From: a virus
DNA length: 27,573 bases
Virus record (IMG/VR): IMGVR_UViG_3300010354_000494
Location: 1 to 27,573 of that record
Direction: 5' to 3' (one strand)
The notes below the pieces were generated by a model that saw only the letters and a program-made list of their open reading frames with translations, was not told the DNA's origin and searched no databases. Below are positions 5,055 to 12,670 of this stretch, piece by piece. Made by a program: the position numbers and the translations under genes. Positions within the stretch are counted from its first letter, which is position 1. Every line of letters starts with the position of its first letter.

Positions 5055-5130
5055 GCCGACTTGGTGAAGGTGGTCCTCACGCTAGTCTGAAGAACTAGAG
5101 AACCTCGATCGTAACGAGGAGTCGGCACCA
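5055..5130 (+). tRNA. tRNA-Phe(GAA)
   Basis: Acceptor GCCGACT/AGTCGGC, anticodon stem CTAGT/ACTAG, loop CTGAAGA with GAA at 5089-5091, T stem CCTCG/CGAGG, encoded CCA. The T loop is ATCGTAA, not the TTCRANY form. Confidence 0.92.
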
Positions 5131-5144
5131 TTTAGGAGTGTAAT

Positions 5145-5828
5145 GTGTCATATAATGATTTGGTAGAAGTTAGACATATTGATATTCAAGGTGAATCAGA
5201 TTGGACATGGGTCAAATCTGATACTGGTGCATTTGGTTCTTCTGGAAATGGTCCAATGAGAGATTGGATTGAAGGACATTCTAAAAAATATTTTGACCAC
5301 GTTAAAAACTTTAACACTGTTGTTACTGCTGGCGGCAACTGTGGAATGTATGTTAGATTTTACTCTAAAAAATTTAAATACGTATATGCATTTGAACCTA
5401 ATCCACTTAGTTTTCATTGTATGGTACTAAATAATCAAGTAGATAATGTTATAAAACTGAATGCTGCTGTTGGTGATAAACCTAGTTTAGTTGATTTAGA
5501 TCGTAAAAATTTAGGAAATATTGGGACACATACAATTGATTTATCAGGTTCTACATTAAGAATACCAATGTTGACTATAGACTCATTAGGTCTTGATAGA
5601 TGTGACTTAATTCAATTAGATGTTGAAGGATATGAGTCTAAAGCTATTGAAGGTGCAATGCATACAATTATGACATATAGACCAATAATTGTTGCTGAAA
5701 ATTTTAGTAGTGAAACATGTAAAGAACTTATGCAAAACATTAATTATGAATATGTAGATTCTTCATTCAGTGATTCTATATATAGACCTATGGAGCGTGG
5801 GCAGGATGGTAATGCAGCGGTTTGCTAA
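5145..5828 (+). CDS. FkbM-family SAM-dependent methyltransferase
   Basis: A 227-residue protein of the FkbM methyltransferase family, O-methylating sugars or polyketides. Visible are the SAM-binding strand with GGNCG (motif I region), the acidic strand FEPNPLSF (motif II), LNAAVGD, and the typical C-terminal block LIQLDVEGYE with a following EG-A helix. The start is GTG 5145, six bases after AGGAG (5134-5138); the ATG at 5143 is out of frame. The last 12 codons and the stop lie inside tRNA-Ser: the TAA (5826-5828) begins in its anticodon loop. This suggests that the native C-terminus was replaced or that the two genes truly overlap. It begins a plus-strand cluster of surface-decoration-type enzymes. 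Confidence 0.85.
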   Translation: MSYNDLVEVRHIDIQGESDWTWVKSDTGAFGSSGNGPMRDWIEGHSKKYFDHVKNFNTVVTAGGNCGMYVRFYSKKFKYVYAFEPNPLSFHCMVLNNQVDNVIKLNAAVGDKPSLVDLDRKNLGNIGTHTIDLSGSTLRIPMLTIDSLGLDRCDLIQLDVEGYESKAIEGAMHTIMTYRPIIVAENFSSETCKELMQNINYEYVDSSFSDSIYRPMERGQDGNAAVC

Positions 5829-5876
5829 ACCGTACAACCGCAAGGTTGAATTGGTTCGATTCCAATACGCTCCGCC
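5791..5876 (+). tRNA. tRNA-Ser(GCT)
   Basis: Acceptor GGAGCGT/ACGCTCC, anticodon stem GCGGT/ACCGT, loop TTGCTAA with GCT at 5823-5825. The class II variable arm is AACCGCAAGGTT-like, the T arm is ATTGG/TTCGATT/CCAAT, discriminator G, encoded CCA 5874-5876. It overlaps the 3' end of the FkbM gene by 38 bases. The T arm is the same sequence as in RNA unit C. Confidence 0.92.
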
Positions 5877-5884
5877 ATAAATAT

Positions 5885-5964
5885 AAAGTGTCGGTGTATT
5901 GTAACGGTAGCATGCAGGTCTCCAAAACCTTGCGGACAGGGTTCGAATCCTTGCACCTTCGCCA
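5885..5964 (+). tRNA. tRNA-Trp(CCA), degenerate acceptor stem
   Basis: The anticodon loop CTCCAAA has CCA at 5922-5924, the T arm is CAGGG/TTCGAAT/CCTTG, discriminator G, and CCA is encoded at 5962-5964. The D arm pairs as GTGT/GCAT. The acceptor does not give seven clean pairs: the best fit is AAG/CTT plus TGT/GCA with one bulged C on the 3' side, so the 5' end is uncertain by 1-2 bases. The upstream bases CATAAATA (5875-5882 region) are one mismatch from a late promoter box. Confidence 0.75.
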
Positions 5965-5980
5965 ACTTTAAGGATATCAT

Positions 5981-6391
5981 ATGCTAGAATGTATGATTCT
6001 TGGTGATAGTATAGCTGTTGGTATAGCTCAACATAAACCAGAATGCGCAGTTATAGCCAGAGTTGGTATTACTAGTGAAAACTGGTATAAAAGTTTTCAT
6101 ACTAATCCAAATACTAAAAAGAGTTATAAAATTGTAGTCATTAGCTTAGGAAGCAATGATTATAAAAATACTACTGCAGAATCATTATATAATATAAGAA
6201 AGCACATTAATGCAGATATGGTATTCTGGATTGCTCCTAGTTTAACACTAAAACCAGTACAAAGAACTTTAATAAAAGAACTTGCCAACGAATTTAGAGA
6301 TAAGGTTATAGAATCTCATCCTTATATCGGATATGATGGGATACATCCGACACCAAGTGGATATAAGCAAATAGCCAGTACGATTAAATGA
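5981..6391 (+). CDS. SGNH/GDSL-family hydrolase
   Basis: A 136-residue minimal SGNH hydrolase. Block I is LGDSI near residue 8 (catalytic Ser), block III is LGSNDYK near 57 (Gly and Asn of the oxyanion hole), and block V is DGIHPTPSGY near 117 (catalytic Asp and His). Such enzymes cleave or transfer acyl or acetyl esters, often on carbohydrates. No signal peptide is present. AAGGAT about 8 bases upstream supports ATG 5981. The stop overlaps the next gene start (ATGA). With the neighbouring FkbM methyltransferase and glycosyltransferase it suggests glycan modification. Confidence 0.85.
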   Translation: MLECMILGDSIAVGIAQHKPECAVIARVGITSENWYKSFHTNPNTKKSYKIVVISLGSNDYKNTTAESLYNIRKHINADMVFWIAPSLTLKPVQRTLIKELANEFRDKVIESHPYIGYDGIHPTPSGYKQIASTIK

Positions 6392-7161
6392 CTGAAAAAA
6401 GAGCTGTAATATATTCATTATATATCAATGAAGATTGTCTTTTTGATAGTATACATTATAGACAATTAATCTATTCAATAAAAACATTAAGATCATTCAG
6501 TGATATACCTGTTAAAATATATGTAAATGATATATCTCTTCTTAATAAGAGTTCAAGGAAAACTATAAAAGATTTTTATCATAATATTGAATTTGTGAAT
6601 TTTGATTCAAGTGAATATAATGTAAAACCTAATAATACAATATATCCTTGGCAAAGGTGTGATCAAGTTATTCACAAATGGCCAAATGCCTGTAAAGCTT
6701 TTAAGCAGTTTGACTTAGATAAAATACTTTACTTGGATGCTGATACAATTTTCTATAAAAGCATAGATGATATCTTTGATTTATATCAAAATGGTCTCTG
6801 TATAAGAAAGGAATGGGAAGGCTTTAATGATGGTGTTTTTATTTTAGATAAAAATACAGCATCTTATATTGATTCCTTTTACTTAGAAAAATATGCTTTT
6901 TTTAGAGAATCTTTTATAGAAAAACACTCTAAAAATTTTAATATAGATAAAATATCTTGGATTGCATATCAACACGCATCATCCGATTTATTTAAATCTA
7001 TGAATATAGATATTCAATATCTAGATAGATTTCATGTAAGAAAACTTGATGATGAAGAAAATGAATACTGGAATGAAGATGAATTCAATGATGGTAATTT
7101 ATTTTTAATTCATTATTTTAGTCACAATTTTAGAAGATGTGTTCCTAGTTCACATTGGTGA
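6388..7161 (+). CDS. GT8-like glycosyltransferase (GT-A fold)
   Basis: A 257-residue protein with a GT-A type nucleotide-sugar binding domain. The core is DKILYLDADTIF, whose DxD (D117-A-D119) would bind the metal and sugar nucleotide. NDGVFILDKNTA follows, as in glycogenin/galactinol-synthase-like GT8 enzymes. The C-terminus has LIHYFSHN, in the place of the HYxG-type metal ligand of GT8. Donor and acceptor cannot be told from sequence. The start overlaps the SGNH stop by 4 bases, indicating translational coupling. Confidence 0.8.
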   Translation: MTEKRAVIYSLYINEDCLFDSIHYRQLIYSIKTLRSFSDIPVKIYVNDISLLNKSSRKTIKDFYHNIEFVNFDSSEYNVKPNNTIYPWQRCDQVIHKWPNACKAFKQFDLDKILYLDADTIFYKSIDDIFDLYQNGLCIRKEWEGFNDGVFILDKNTASYIDSFYLEKYAFFRESFIEKHSKNFNIDKISWIAYQHASSDLFKSMNIDIQYLDRFHVRKLDDEENEYWNEDEFNDGNLFLIHYFSHNFRRCVPSSHW

Positions 7162-7168
7162 GGATATT

Positions 7169-7846
7169 ATGTCAAACAATAATATGAAAATTTTAAAACC
7201 GTTTTACACTCCATTATATTCTTTTAAATACGAGAAGCATAATGAGTTTAAAGAAAAAGCTTTAAACTTTTTGAGTGATGAAGAACTCTATAAAAGAAAT
7301 ACTAGAAGACAAACTCTAAAATTTACACACCCTAATCTTCATAAAGAAGAAGAAATGAAAGAGTTCACAGACTTTTTTAAGCAATGCATTGCTTTTGCTA
7401 TGGATGACTATGGTTATATTCCTGAGTTTTGTATGACAGGTTTGTGGGCAACAAAGCATGATCCTAATGTGGGATATCATCATATGCATTCTCATCATAA
7501 TTCATTTTTTGGTGGTGTGTATTATCTAGATGGTGGTGAAAATACCGGTGGAACAATCTTCTATGCTCCTCATAGATACGCACAACAAATTACACCCGCT
7601 AGAAACGGTAAACCTCTTCGAATGAGAAATCAACAGAGTATACCGTGGGAAGAAGGAAAACTGATTATATTTCCTGCATGGGCAGTTCATGATACTGCTA
7701 TTAATAGATCTGATAGAGCTAGAACCATTCTATCTTTTAATGTTATGCCACTCGGTAAAACAAATATAGACCCATTTGATAGATATCATTATCAGAGTGT
7801 TGATAATGTTGAGATGATAAATTACATTGAAGACACAAATGTATGA
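7169..7846 (+). CDS. 2OG-Fe(II) oxygenase (TIGR02466-type)
   Basis: A 225-residue member of the 2-oxoglutarate/Fe(II) dioxygenase superfamily common in T4-like aquatic phages. Iron ligands are in the HSHHNSFFGGVYYL stretch (about 107-120) and in FPAWAVHD (H174). The 2-oxoglutarate-binding Arg is in RARTILSFN (about 185). The substrate is unknown; phage members are thought to hydroxylate proteins or small molecules. ATG 7169 is preferred over an upstream in-frame ATG at 7139 because TGAGGAT (7159-7165) forms its ribosome binding site. It follows the glycosyltransferase by seven bases. Confidence 0.85.
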   Translation: MSNNNMKILKPFYTPLYSFKYEKHNEFKEKALNFLSDEELYKRNTRRQTLKFTHPNLHKEEEMKEFTDFFKQCIAFAMDDYGYIPEFCMTGLWATKHDPNVGYHHMHSHHNSFFGGVYYLDGGENTGGTIFYAPHRYAQQITPARNGKPLRMRNQQSIPWEEGKLIIFPAWAVHDTAINRSDRARTILSFNVMPLGKTNIDPFDRYHYQSVDNVEMINYIEDTNV

Positions 7847-8069
7847 TCATGTTTTTTATGTGAAGTGGTGTAGTGCTATAGTAATATTGTGTGCTATGGT
7901 ACTGCACGTATTAGGAATAACACCTTATAATTCTATTTTACAATTAATAGGTGCAGCCGGTTGGACGTATGTCGGCTATAGATGGAATGAAAAGGCAATC
8001 GTAGTAAACTTCTTACCACAATTTTTTATTATCATTCCTGGTCTGATATATCTTTTCTTTTATCGTTAA
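7839..8069 (+). CDS. Small integral membrane protein (two or three TM segments)
   Basis: A 76-residue hydrophobic protein with segments near 10-28 (CSAIVILCAMVLHVLG), 33-48 (SILQLIGAAGWTYVGY) and 55-74 (VVNFLPQFFIIIPGLIYLFF). Similar short proteins recur in cyanophage and pelagiphage genomes without known function. The start ATG 7839 overlaps the end of the oxygenase gene by eight bases; an in-frame TTG at 7827 is an alternative. Its 3' end overlaps the convergent minus-strand gene by 38 bases. Confidence 0.7.
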   Translation: MYDHVFYVKWCSAIVILCAMVLHVLGITPYNSILQLIGAAGWTYVGYRWNEKAIVVNFLPQFFIIIPGLIYLFFYR

Positions 8070-8253
8070 GAAGCATTAAAAGAGCCTGTCTAAGTTGATT
8101 CTTAGCAGGCTCGTATTCTATCTCGAGTAGGTTGTTAGCATAACGATAGTTTGCGTATTTCTTTTCTTCAAAGATCTTATCACTTGATAAAAGCATCTTA
8201 TCAAGAGCTGTTATGACTTCTTCTACTAAAGCTTGATTGTGATTACTTTTCAT
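8032..8253 (-). CDS. Small hypothetical protein, last gene of the minus-strand operon
   Basis: A 73-residue, charged, mostly helical protein (EEVITALDKMLLSS, YANNLLEIEYEPAKNQLRQALLML). No family is recognised. ATG 8253 overlaps the stop of the QueC-like gene (ATGA), a strong sign that it is translated by coupling. The 3' end runs 38 bases into the convergent membrane protein gene, leaving no room for a separate bidirectional terminator. Confidence 0.6.
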   Translation of the reverse strand: MKSNHNQALVEEVITALDKMLLSSDKIFEEKKYANYRYANNLLEIEYEPAKNQLRQALLMLLNDKRKDISDQE

Positions 8254-9131
8254 ATTGCGACACATTGTTTTTTTAATTTTTCTGGCGCTTGTATATGTTT
8301 TAATGGATCATCTACATATTTTTCGAAAGCCCATTTTCTTTCTCTGCACCACCAGCATTTCTTACATGTATCTTTGAAAAAGTTAGTATTATTAATAAGT
8401 CCTTCACAGGATCTAGTGTAAGGCAATAAACTTTCTAATAAATCATGCTTTTTATATAAAGAAGCTACAAAAGATTTATCTAAAAATAAAAATGGCTTAG
8501 ATATGATCTTTTCTTCAAAATCATTTTTATCACCTTTTTCATTCAAATATTCTTGTGGTGACATATCTCTTATAATTTCTCTTTTATCTTGTAATTCTGG
8601 TGGAATTGGATCTGGATTATGCGTTAAACCATTATAGACCAAAGTTATCAAGTTATTTTCTTTTAATAACGTTATATGATTTCTTACTTTATTCATATGA
8701 GTTAATTTTTGTTTATAATCACCGAAATCGCAGAAGTTATGATTTAAAAACAAATCACCACGATTTACACCTAGTATATTCTCAATACGCTCAACTACAT
8801 TTGCGGCAGTCCATAAATTCCAAGGTTTATCATCCCTCTTAAAACTCATGGGAAGAATTTTTATATTAAGATTATAATCTTTAATAGTTTTTGCTAAGAG
8901 ATATGCAAGAAGACTACTATCAGCACCACCACTCATCCAGATGCCAATTGGTCCTTTTAAAGGGACATATATGTCTGCATATTGTGTTTCATCTTCATTA
9001 TAATATCTTGCGCACAGTAATTGATTTCCATATCTTGGTTTATAATCACCTTCTCTGTGTACTAATATTTGATCAGCAGACTTCTTTTTTATAGAAAAAT
9101 ATTTACCAAAAATATCATTCAAACTTATCAT
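8250..9131 (-). CDS. QueC/ExsB-like PP-loop ATPase
   Basis: A 293-residue protein with the PP-loop pyrophosphatase motif SGGADS (67-72), which adenylates a carbonyl or carboxylate in ATP-dependent amidation or thiolation. The C-terminus carries a CEGL...CKKCWWCRERKWAF cluster (about 244-276), matching the zinc-binding cysteine pattern of QueC (7-cyano-7-deazaguanine synthase). Phages use QueC homologues to make deazaguanine bases for DNA modification or host queuosine, but the central part is divergent and no queD, queE, folE or dpdA partner is in the window. The substrate is therefore open. It lies 16 bases after regA on the same strand. Confidence 0.7.
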   Translation of the reverse strand: MISLNDIFGKYFSIKKKSADQILVHREGDYKPRYGNQLLCARYYNEDETQYADIYVPLKGPIGIWMSGGADSSLLAYLLAKTIKDYNLNIKILPMSFKRDDKPWNLWTAANVVERIENILGVNRGDLFLNHNFCDFGDYKQKLTHMNKVRNHITLLKENNLITLVYNGLTHNPDPIPPELQDKREIIRDMSPQEYLNEKGDKNDFEEKIISKPFLFLDKSFVASLYKKHDLLESLLPYTRSCEGLINNTNFFKDTCKKCWWCRERKWAFEKYVDDPLKHIQAPEKLKKQCVAI

Positions 9132-9146
9132 GACAAAATTCCTATA

Positions 9147-9545
9147 TTAAACTTTTTTTCTTCCAATATTATATTTAGCTACAAGTTCCCAATCATTTTT
9201 CTCTTTATGATTTATAATCTTGATATGATTCATCTGAGCTTGACTTTCTTTAATAAGATCAGGTTCTACTATCTTCAATAGACCCCATTCTTGAAGTAAG
9301 AAAGCAATCTTATTTCTTCTAAACTTATCTTCATCTGAGAAATTGGTATCCTTGCCGTCTAAGGCAAACAGTTCCTTGAAGTGAACTATATAATACTTAC
9401 CTTGTTTGTGTAGGATATGGCATGACTGATATAGCTTCTTGTCTTTTCTAGAAGCTACCCCTATTCTGGTTAGGGTTTCTTTGATCTTTAGGAAGTCTTC
9501 TTCTTCAGCTATTTTCACTTCCACTAGCGAATTGATTAAACTCAT
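9147..9545 (-). CDS. regA: RegA translational repressor
   Basis: A 132-residue homologue of T4 RegA, which binds early mRNAs at start codons and represses translation of clamp, clamp-loader and other early genes. Diagnostic stretches are FLKIKETLTRIG, LYQSCHILHKQGKYYIVHFKE and FLLQEWGLLKIV. ATG 9545 is chosen because AAGGTGG lies a few bases upstream; the GTG at 9554 falls inside that ribosome binding site. As in T4 it lies downstream of genes 45, 44 and 62, but an oxygenase gene is inserted before it. Confidence 0.92.
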   Translation of the reverse strand: MSLINSLVEVKIAEEEDFLKIKETLTRIGVASRKDKKLYQSCHILHKQGKYYIVHFKELFALDGKDTNFSDEDKFRRNKIAFLLQEWGLLKIVEPDLIKESQAQMNHIKIINHKEKNDWELVAKYNIGRKKV

Positions 9546-9583
9546 AATTTCCACCTTTTTTAATTATTATTATCAGGTAAGAA

Positions 9584-9591
9584 TATTTATG
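9584..9591 (-). promoter_or_regulatory. Possible late-type promoter box upstream of regA
   Basis: On the minus strand CATAAATA matches the T4 late box TATAAATA at seven of eight positions, in the short intergenic gap 38 bases before the regA ATG. With the AT-rich context a chance match is quite possible. Confidence 0.3.
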
Positions 9592-9593
9592 AA

Positions 9594-10694
9594 TTATTCG
9601 GATTCAAGTTCTGGAACAAAGCTTTCCCATACAGATATGAGATTTTGGTGCTTATCAGGCTTAAGACCCTTTTGATCTATAAGATTAGCACATTCCATAA
9701 GCCTTAGATTTCTAAACATCGTTTTAGAAATTGGATGGATATCACCGTTTCTCATCAATACCATTACATGGTCTTCTCCAACTTCTTCTGGAGTCTCAAG
9801 AGTCTTAGGTCTTTCTATCATTCCAAACATCAAAGCCAAAGATTCTGCTTTTTCCCCAAAAGCATCTCTTACCAATTCTGACTGTCCATGACTTAAAACT
9901 GTTTTACTAAAAGCATTTGTTCCGAAGATAGAATGTAATCCTGCTGCAAAGCACAGATCTAAATCACAACCCTTATCTTTTAAAATTGTATAATTTCTTA
10001 CAAGATGATCGTGTAAGCTTCCTCTACTATGCTTATGTTTATTAGCACCTACACTAATCAAGAAAGAACTTAACTTTTCGAAGTTCTCGTCTCTTTTTGC
10101 TCTAAACTTAAACATAAACGTTCGTCTAAGTTCATGACACATTCTAGAAACACCGCGGGCAGCATGCTTCATTTTACCGGGAAATATAATAGCCCTATTT
10201 CTTTTTGGTAAAATTGATTTGACTATTTCATTATTTTCATCTACTAATATTGTCTCACCTGCCCAATTGGGATCCCACATTTCATTCATATATGTTACTA
10301 CTGTCCACTCATCATCTCTATGAGAGTCGGAATGTATATATCCATCAACACCATATGTGTGTGCATTAACATAACATCTCAATAAGACCATGTCATGTAA
10401 ATTACATCTATATTTCAAATTTTTCCATATTCTTTTCTGAAGTTCAGGAATATTATTACTCACTTCGGCCAAATTTGAAGAACCAGATTTAACGCCTTCA
10501 ACGTAATTTTTATTCCAGTGGCCGTGCGGGTCAGTTCTTTTATTAGATTTCCACCCGCTTGTATAAGACGTATTATCTAATACATTTAACAATTCTTTGT
10601 AATCTTCTTCATGATGAAAATCATCTATAACAAGTATAGTATCTTTATCAAGGTTTAATTTTGATGAAAGCATATCTTTTGAACTCAACATCAT
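9594..10694 (-). CDS. 2OG-Fe(II) oxygenase (prolyl-hydroxylase type) fused to a DUF6817 domain
   Basis: A 366-residue two-domain protein. Residues about 18-198 form a prolyl-4-hydroxylase-like dioxygenase: H121-S-D123 in GYIHSDSH, distal H177 in FPGKMKHAARG and the 2OG-binding Arg in RRTFMFKF. WAGETILVDE is the usual core strand. Residues about 210-300 contain HSRGSLHDHLVRNY...CFAAGLHSIFGTNAF, matching the histidine pattern of DUF6817, an HD-like helical domain. HD domains often hydrolyse phosphoesters, and mixed-valence iron oxygenases share the fold, so the second domain may also be metal-dependent. The start overlaps the gp62 stop (ATGATG). The gene sits between gp62 and regA, which are adjacent in T4. 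Confidence 0.75.
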   Translation of the reverse strand: MMLSSKDMLSSKLNLDKDTILVIDDFHHEEDYKELLNVLDNTSYTSGWKSNKRTDPHGHWNKNYVEGVKSGSSNLAEVSNNIPELQKRIWKNLKYRCNLHDMVLLRCYVNAHTYGVDGYIHSDSHRDDEWTVVTYMNEMWDPNWAGETILVDENNEIVKSILPKRNRAIIFPGKMKHAARGVSRMCHELRRTFMFKFRAKRDENFEKLSSFLISVGANKHKHSRGSLHDHLVRNYTILKDKGCDLDLCFAAGLHSIFGTNAFSKTVLSHGQSELVRDAFGEKAESLALMFGMIERPKTLETPEEVGEDHVMVLMRNGDIHPISKTMFRNLRLMECANLIDQKGLKPDKHQNLISVWESFVPELESE

Positions 10695-11050
10695 TTTTTT
10701 CTAAATCTCTCTAGTTCTTTTTTGTCTATTAGCTTTAAAGCTGCTTTAGCTTTTGTTCTATTATAATTGAATAGTTCACAGATCAAATCTATGTCTTCAT
10801 TCTCTGTCGATTTTACCCATTTAGAATATCTCTTTCCAGGTTTAATCGCATGAAGATAATAATCATATTGCATCCTGTTAGAAAGATGTGAATGCATGTT
10901 AATCTCATTAGCATACAAGACGGTATCTTTAAAATAAGATAACGCCTTGTTGACTAACCACGGGTTGTAAGCTTTCTCTGCAACCTCATCGACCATGAGG
11001 TTCTCTTTCTTAGAAGAGTTTATAGAGTTTACATAATCGAATGGGTTCAT
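10691..11050 (-). CDS. 62: Clamp loader small subunit, T4 gp62-like
   Basis: A 119-residue protein like the shortened gp62 of T4-like aquatic phages (T4 gp62 is longer). Typical stretches are NPFDYVNSIN, YNPWLVNKALSYFKDTVLYANEIN and QYDYYLHAIKPGKRYSKW. It partners gp44 in the ATP-driven loader that opens and places the gp45 clamp. ATG overlaps the stop of gp44 by four bases, giving the coupled synthesis known for the T4 gp44/gp62 complex. Confidence 0.88.
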   Translation of the reverse strand: MNPFDYVNSINSSKKENLMVDEVAEKAYNPWLVNKALSYFKDTVLYANEINMHSHLSNRMQYDYYLHAIKPGKRYSKWVKSTENEDIDLICELFNYNRTKAKAALKLIDKKELERFRKK

Positions 11051-11991
11051 TTAAACTCACAGTTAATCAAGATTTCAGTGAAGCATGATATGATATTTAT
11101 TTCAGGATCAGCAACAAATGCTGCCTGATATTGATATTTTGACAAGATCAATACAAGCTGTGGTACACTATTGGCAGTCATATATTGATCTGCAGACTCG
11201 TATAGACGCCTAAAGACTTCAGTCTGCTCAATATCAACATTCTCAGCCACCCACTTACGAAGACTGGTAAAGTCTTTTTCTTTAAGAAGCTTGTACACAG
11301 AATTGATCTCAAGATCCTTGATGTTGCCAAGAATACCACTATCAATCTTACCCGTTGATGCATAACGCTGCAACTCATTAAGAACACGGCGCCAGTCTGG
11401 AAAGAACTTAGTAATAACCTCTGCAACTACAGCACGATCATATTCAACATTTTCATTAGACAAGATCTTCTCAACTCTCTTAAAGAATTGAGCAGCCAGC
11501 TTTGCACTTGCTGACTTAGATAGCTTAAAGTCAACTACAGAACAACGTGAATGCAGTGGATCGATGATGCGGTTCTTGAAATTGCAGGTAAGTATGAAGC
11601 CGCAGTTTCTTGAAAATTCTTCCATGAAATTTCGTAGAGCTGGCTGTGTGGAATTGGCATTAAGGTAATCTGCTTCGTCGAGGATAACGTATTTTCTTCC
11701 GCCAGATAGAGAAACCGAGGAAGCGAAGTTAAGGATTTCGTTGCGTAGAGTGTCAATATTGCCATTCATAGATCCATTGATTACAATATAATCACATTCA
11801 AGTTCTTCTAACATGGCACGTGCCACTGTTGTTTTACCAACACCGGCACTGCCACTCAAGATAAGGTTAGGAATGTTCTTCTGATCTACAAACTGTTGAA
11901 ACGTAGATTTTAGTTCTTCAGGCAAGATAGTATCAGCGATAGTCTTGGGGCGGTATTTCTCCACCCACAAGAACTGTTCTTTAACATCCAT
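11047..11991 (-). CDS. 44: Clamp loader AAA+ ATPase, T4 gp44
   Basis: A 314-residue AAA+ protein. Walker A is GSAGVGKT (47-54), Walker B ILDEAD (about 103-108), sensor 1 region TCNFKNRI, and the SRC motif with arginine finger at 148-150, as in T4 gp44 and RFC small subunits. A C-terminal helical collar domain follows. GAGG overlapping the gp45 stop region serves as ribosome binding site for ATG 11991. The order 45-44-62 is that of T4. Confidence 0.95.
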   Translation of the reverse strand: MDVKEQFLWVEKYRPKTIADTILPEELKSTFQQFVDQKNIPNLILSGSAGVGKTTVARAMLEELECDYIVINGSMNGNIDTLRNEILNFASSVSLSGGRKYVILDEADYLNANSTQPALRNFMEEFSRNCGFILTCNFKNRIIDPLHSRCSVVDFKLSKSASAKLAAQFFKRVEKILSNENVEYDRAVVAEVITKFFPDWRRVLNELQRYASTGKIDSGILGNIKDLEINSVYKLLKEKDFTSLRKWVAENVDIEQTEVFRRLYESADQYMTANSVPQLVLILSKYQYQAAFVADPEINIISCFTEILINCEFK

Positions 11992-12000
11992 TTGTTAACC

Positions 12001-12654
12001 TCAGAAAGTTGAATTAGACTCTACAGCGACAAGGTACATGATATCATTGCCAGTAAAGCGAGCGATACCCTTTGATGTAATATCAACATCATAGTCACCA
12101 GTCAAGAGCTTGATGTTTTCAGCACGAAGGATTGCTCTAAACTTCTTATCAGACTTACCAACGATGATAGAGTAAACATCACCACTTGGATTCTTAGAGT
12201 CAATAGCCTGAAGCATGATATCAGTACCATCACCAGTAACTGCAATCTCAGGGAGACGAAGAACACCCATACCCTTCATAACACTAGTCAAAGCATCATT
12301 TGTCAACTTAAAGCTAACTTCAGGTTCAGGAATATCCTTGATAGTCTCTGGAGCAGAAATGATAGTAGCTGCTTCAGCGAGTGTGTAGTTAACAACGTTA
12401 TTCTTACCACGAATGGTAATAGTCTTTTCATTGATCGTAAGTTCAGGATCATCAAAGAGAGAAAGAGTGCTAAGGAACTTAGATAGATCGTAGATAGCAA
12501 ATGTGTTATCAAACTCAATATCAACCTTAGCACGAGACATGATACTCTTTACAGGTGATACTGTAGAGAGGTAGTTACCCTTCCTAATAAGGATGGAAGG
12601 GTTAATAGTCGAGAAGTTCTTAAGAACTTGGATTGTTCGTGTATCAAGTTTCAT
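12001..12654 (-). CDS. 45: Sliding clamp, T4 gp45
   Basis: A 217-residue homologue of the T4 trimeric processivity clamp (T4: 228 residues). Recognisable parts are the N-terminal LDTRTIQVLKNFSTINPSILI, AKVDIEFDNTFAIYDLSKFLSTLSLFD and the C-terminal FTGNDIMYLVAVES. In T4 the clamp holds DNA polymerase on DNA and activates late transcription, which fits the late promoter box at 2874-2881. GAAAGG lies upstream of ATG 12654. Confidence 0.94.
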   Translation of the reverse strand: MKLDTRTIQVLKNFSTINPSILIRKGNYLSTVSPVKSIMSRAKVDIEFDNTFAIYDLSKFLSTLSLFDDPELTINEKTITIRGKNNVVNYTLAEAATIISAPETIKDIPEPEVSFKLTNDALTSVMKGMGVLRLPEIAVTGDGTDIMLQAIDSKNPSGDVYSIIVGKSDKKFRAILRAENIKLLTGDYDVDITSKGIARFTGNDIMYLVAVESNSTF

Positions 12655-12670
12655 AATATAGACCTTTCAA

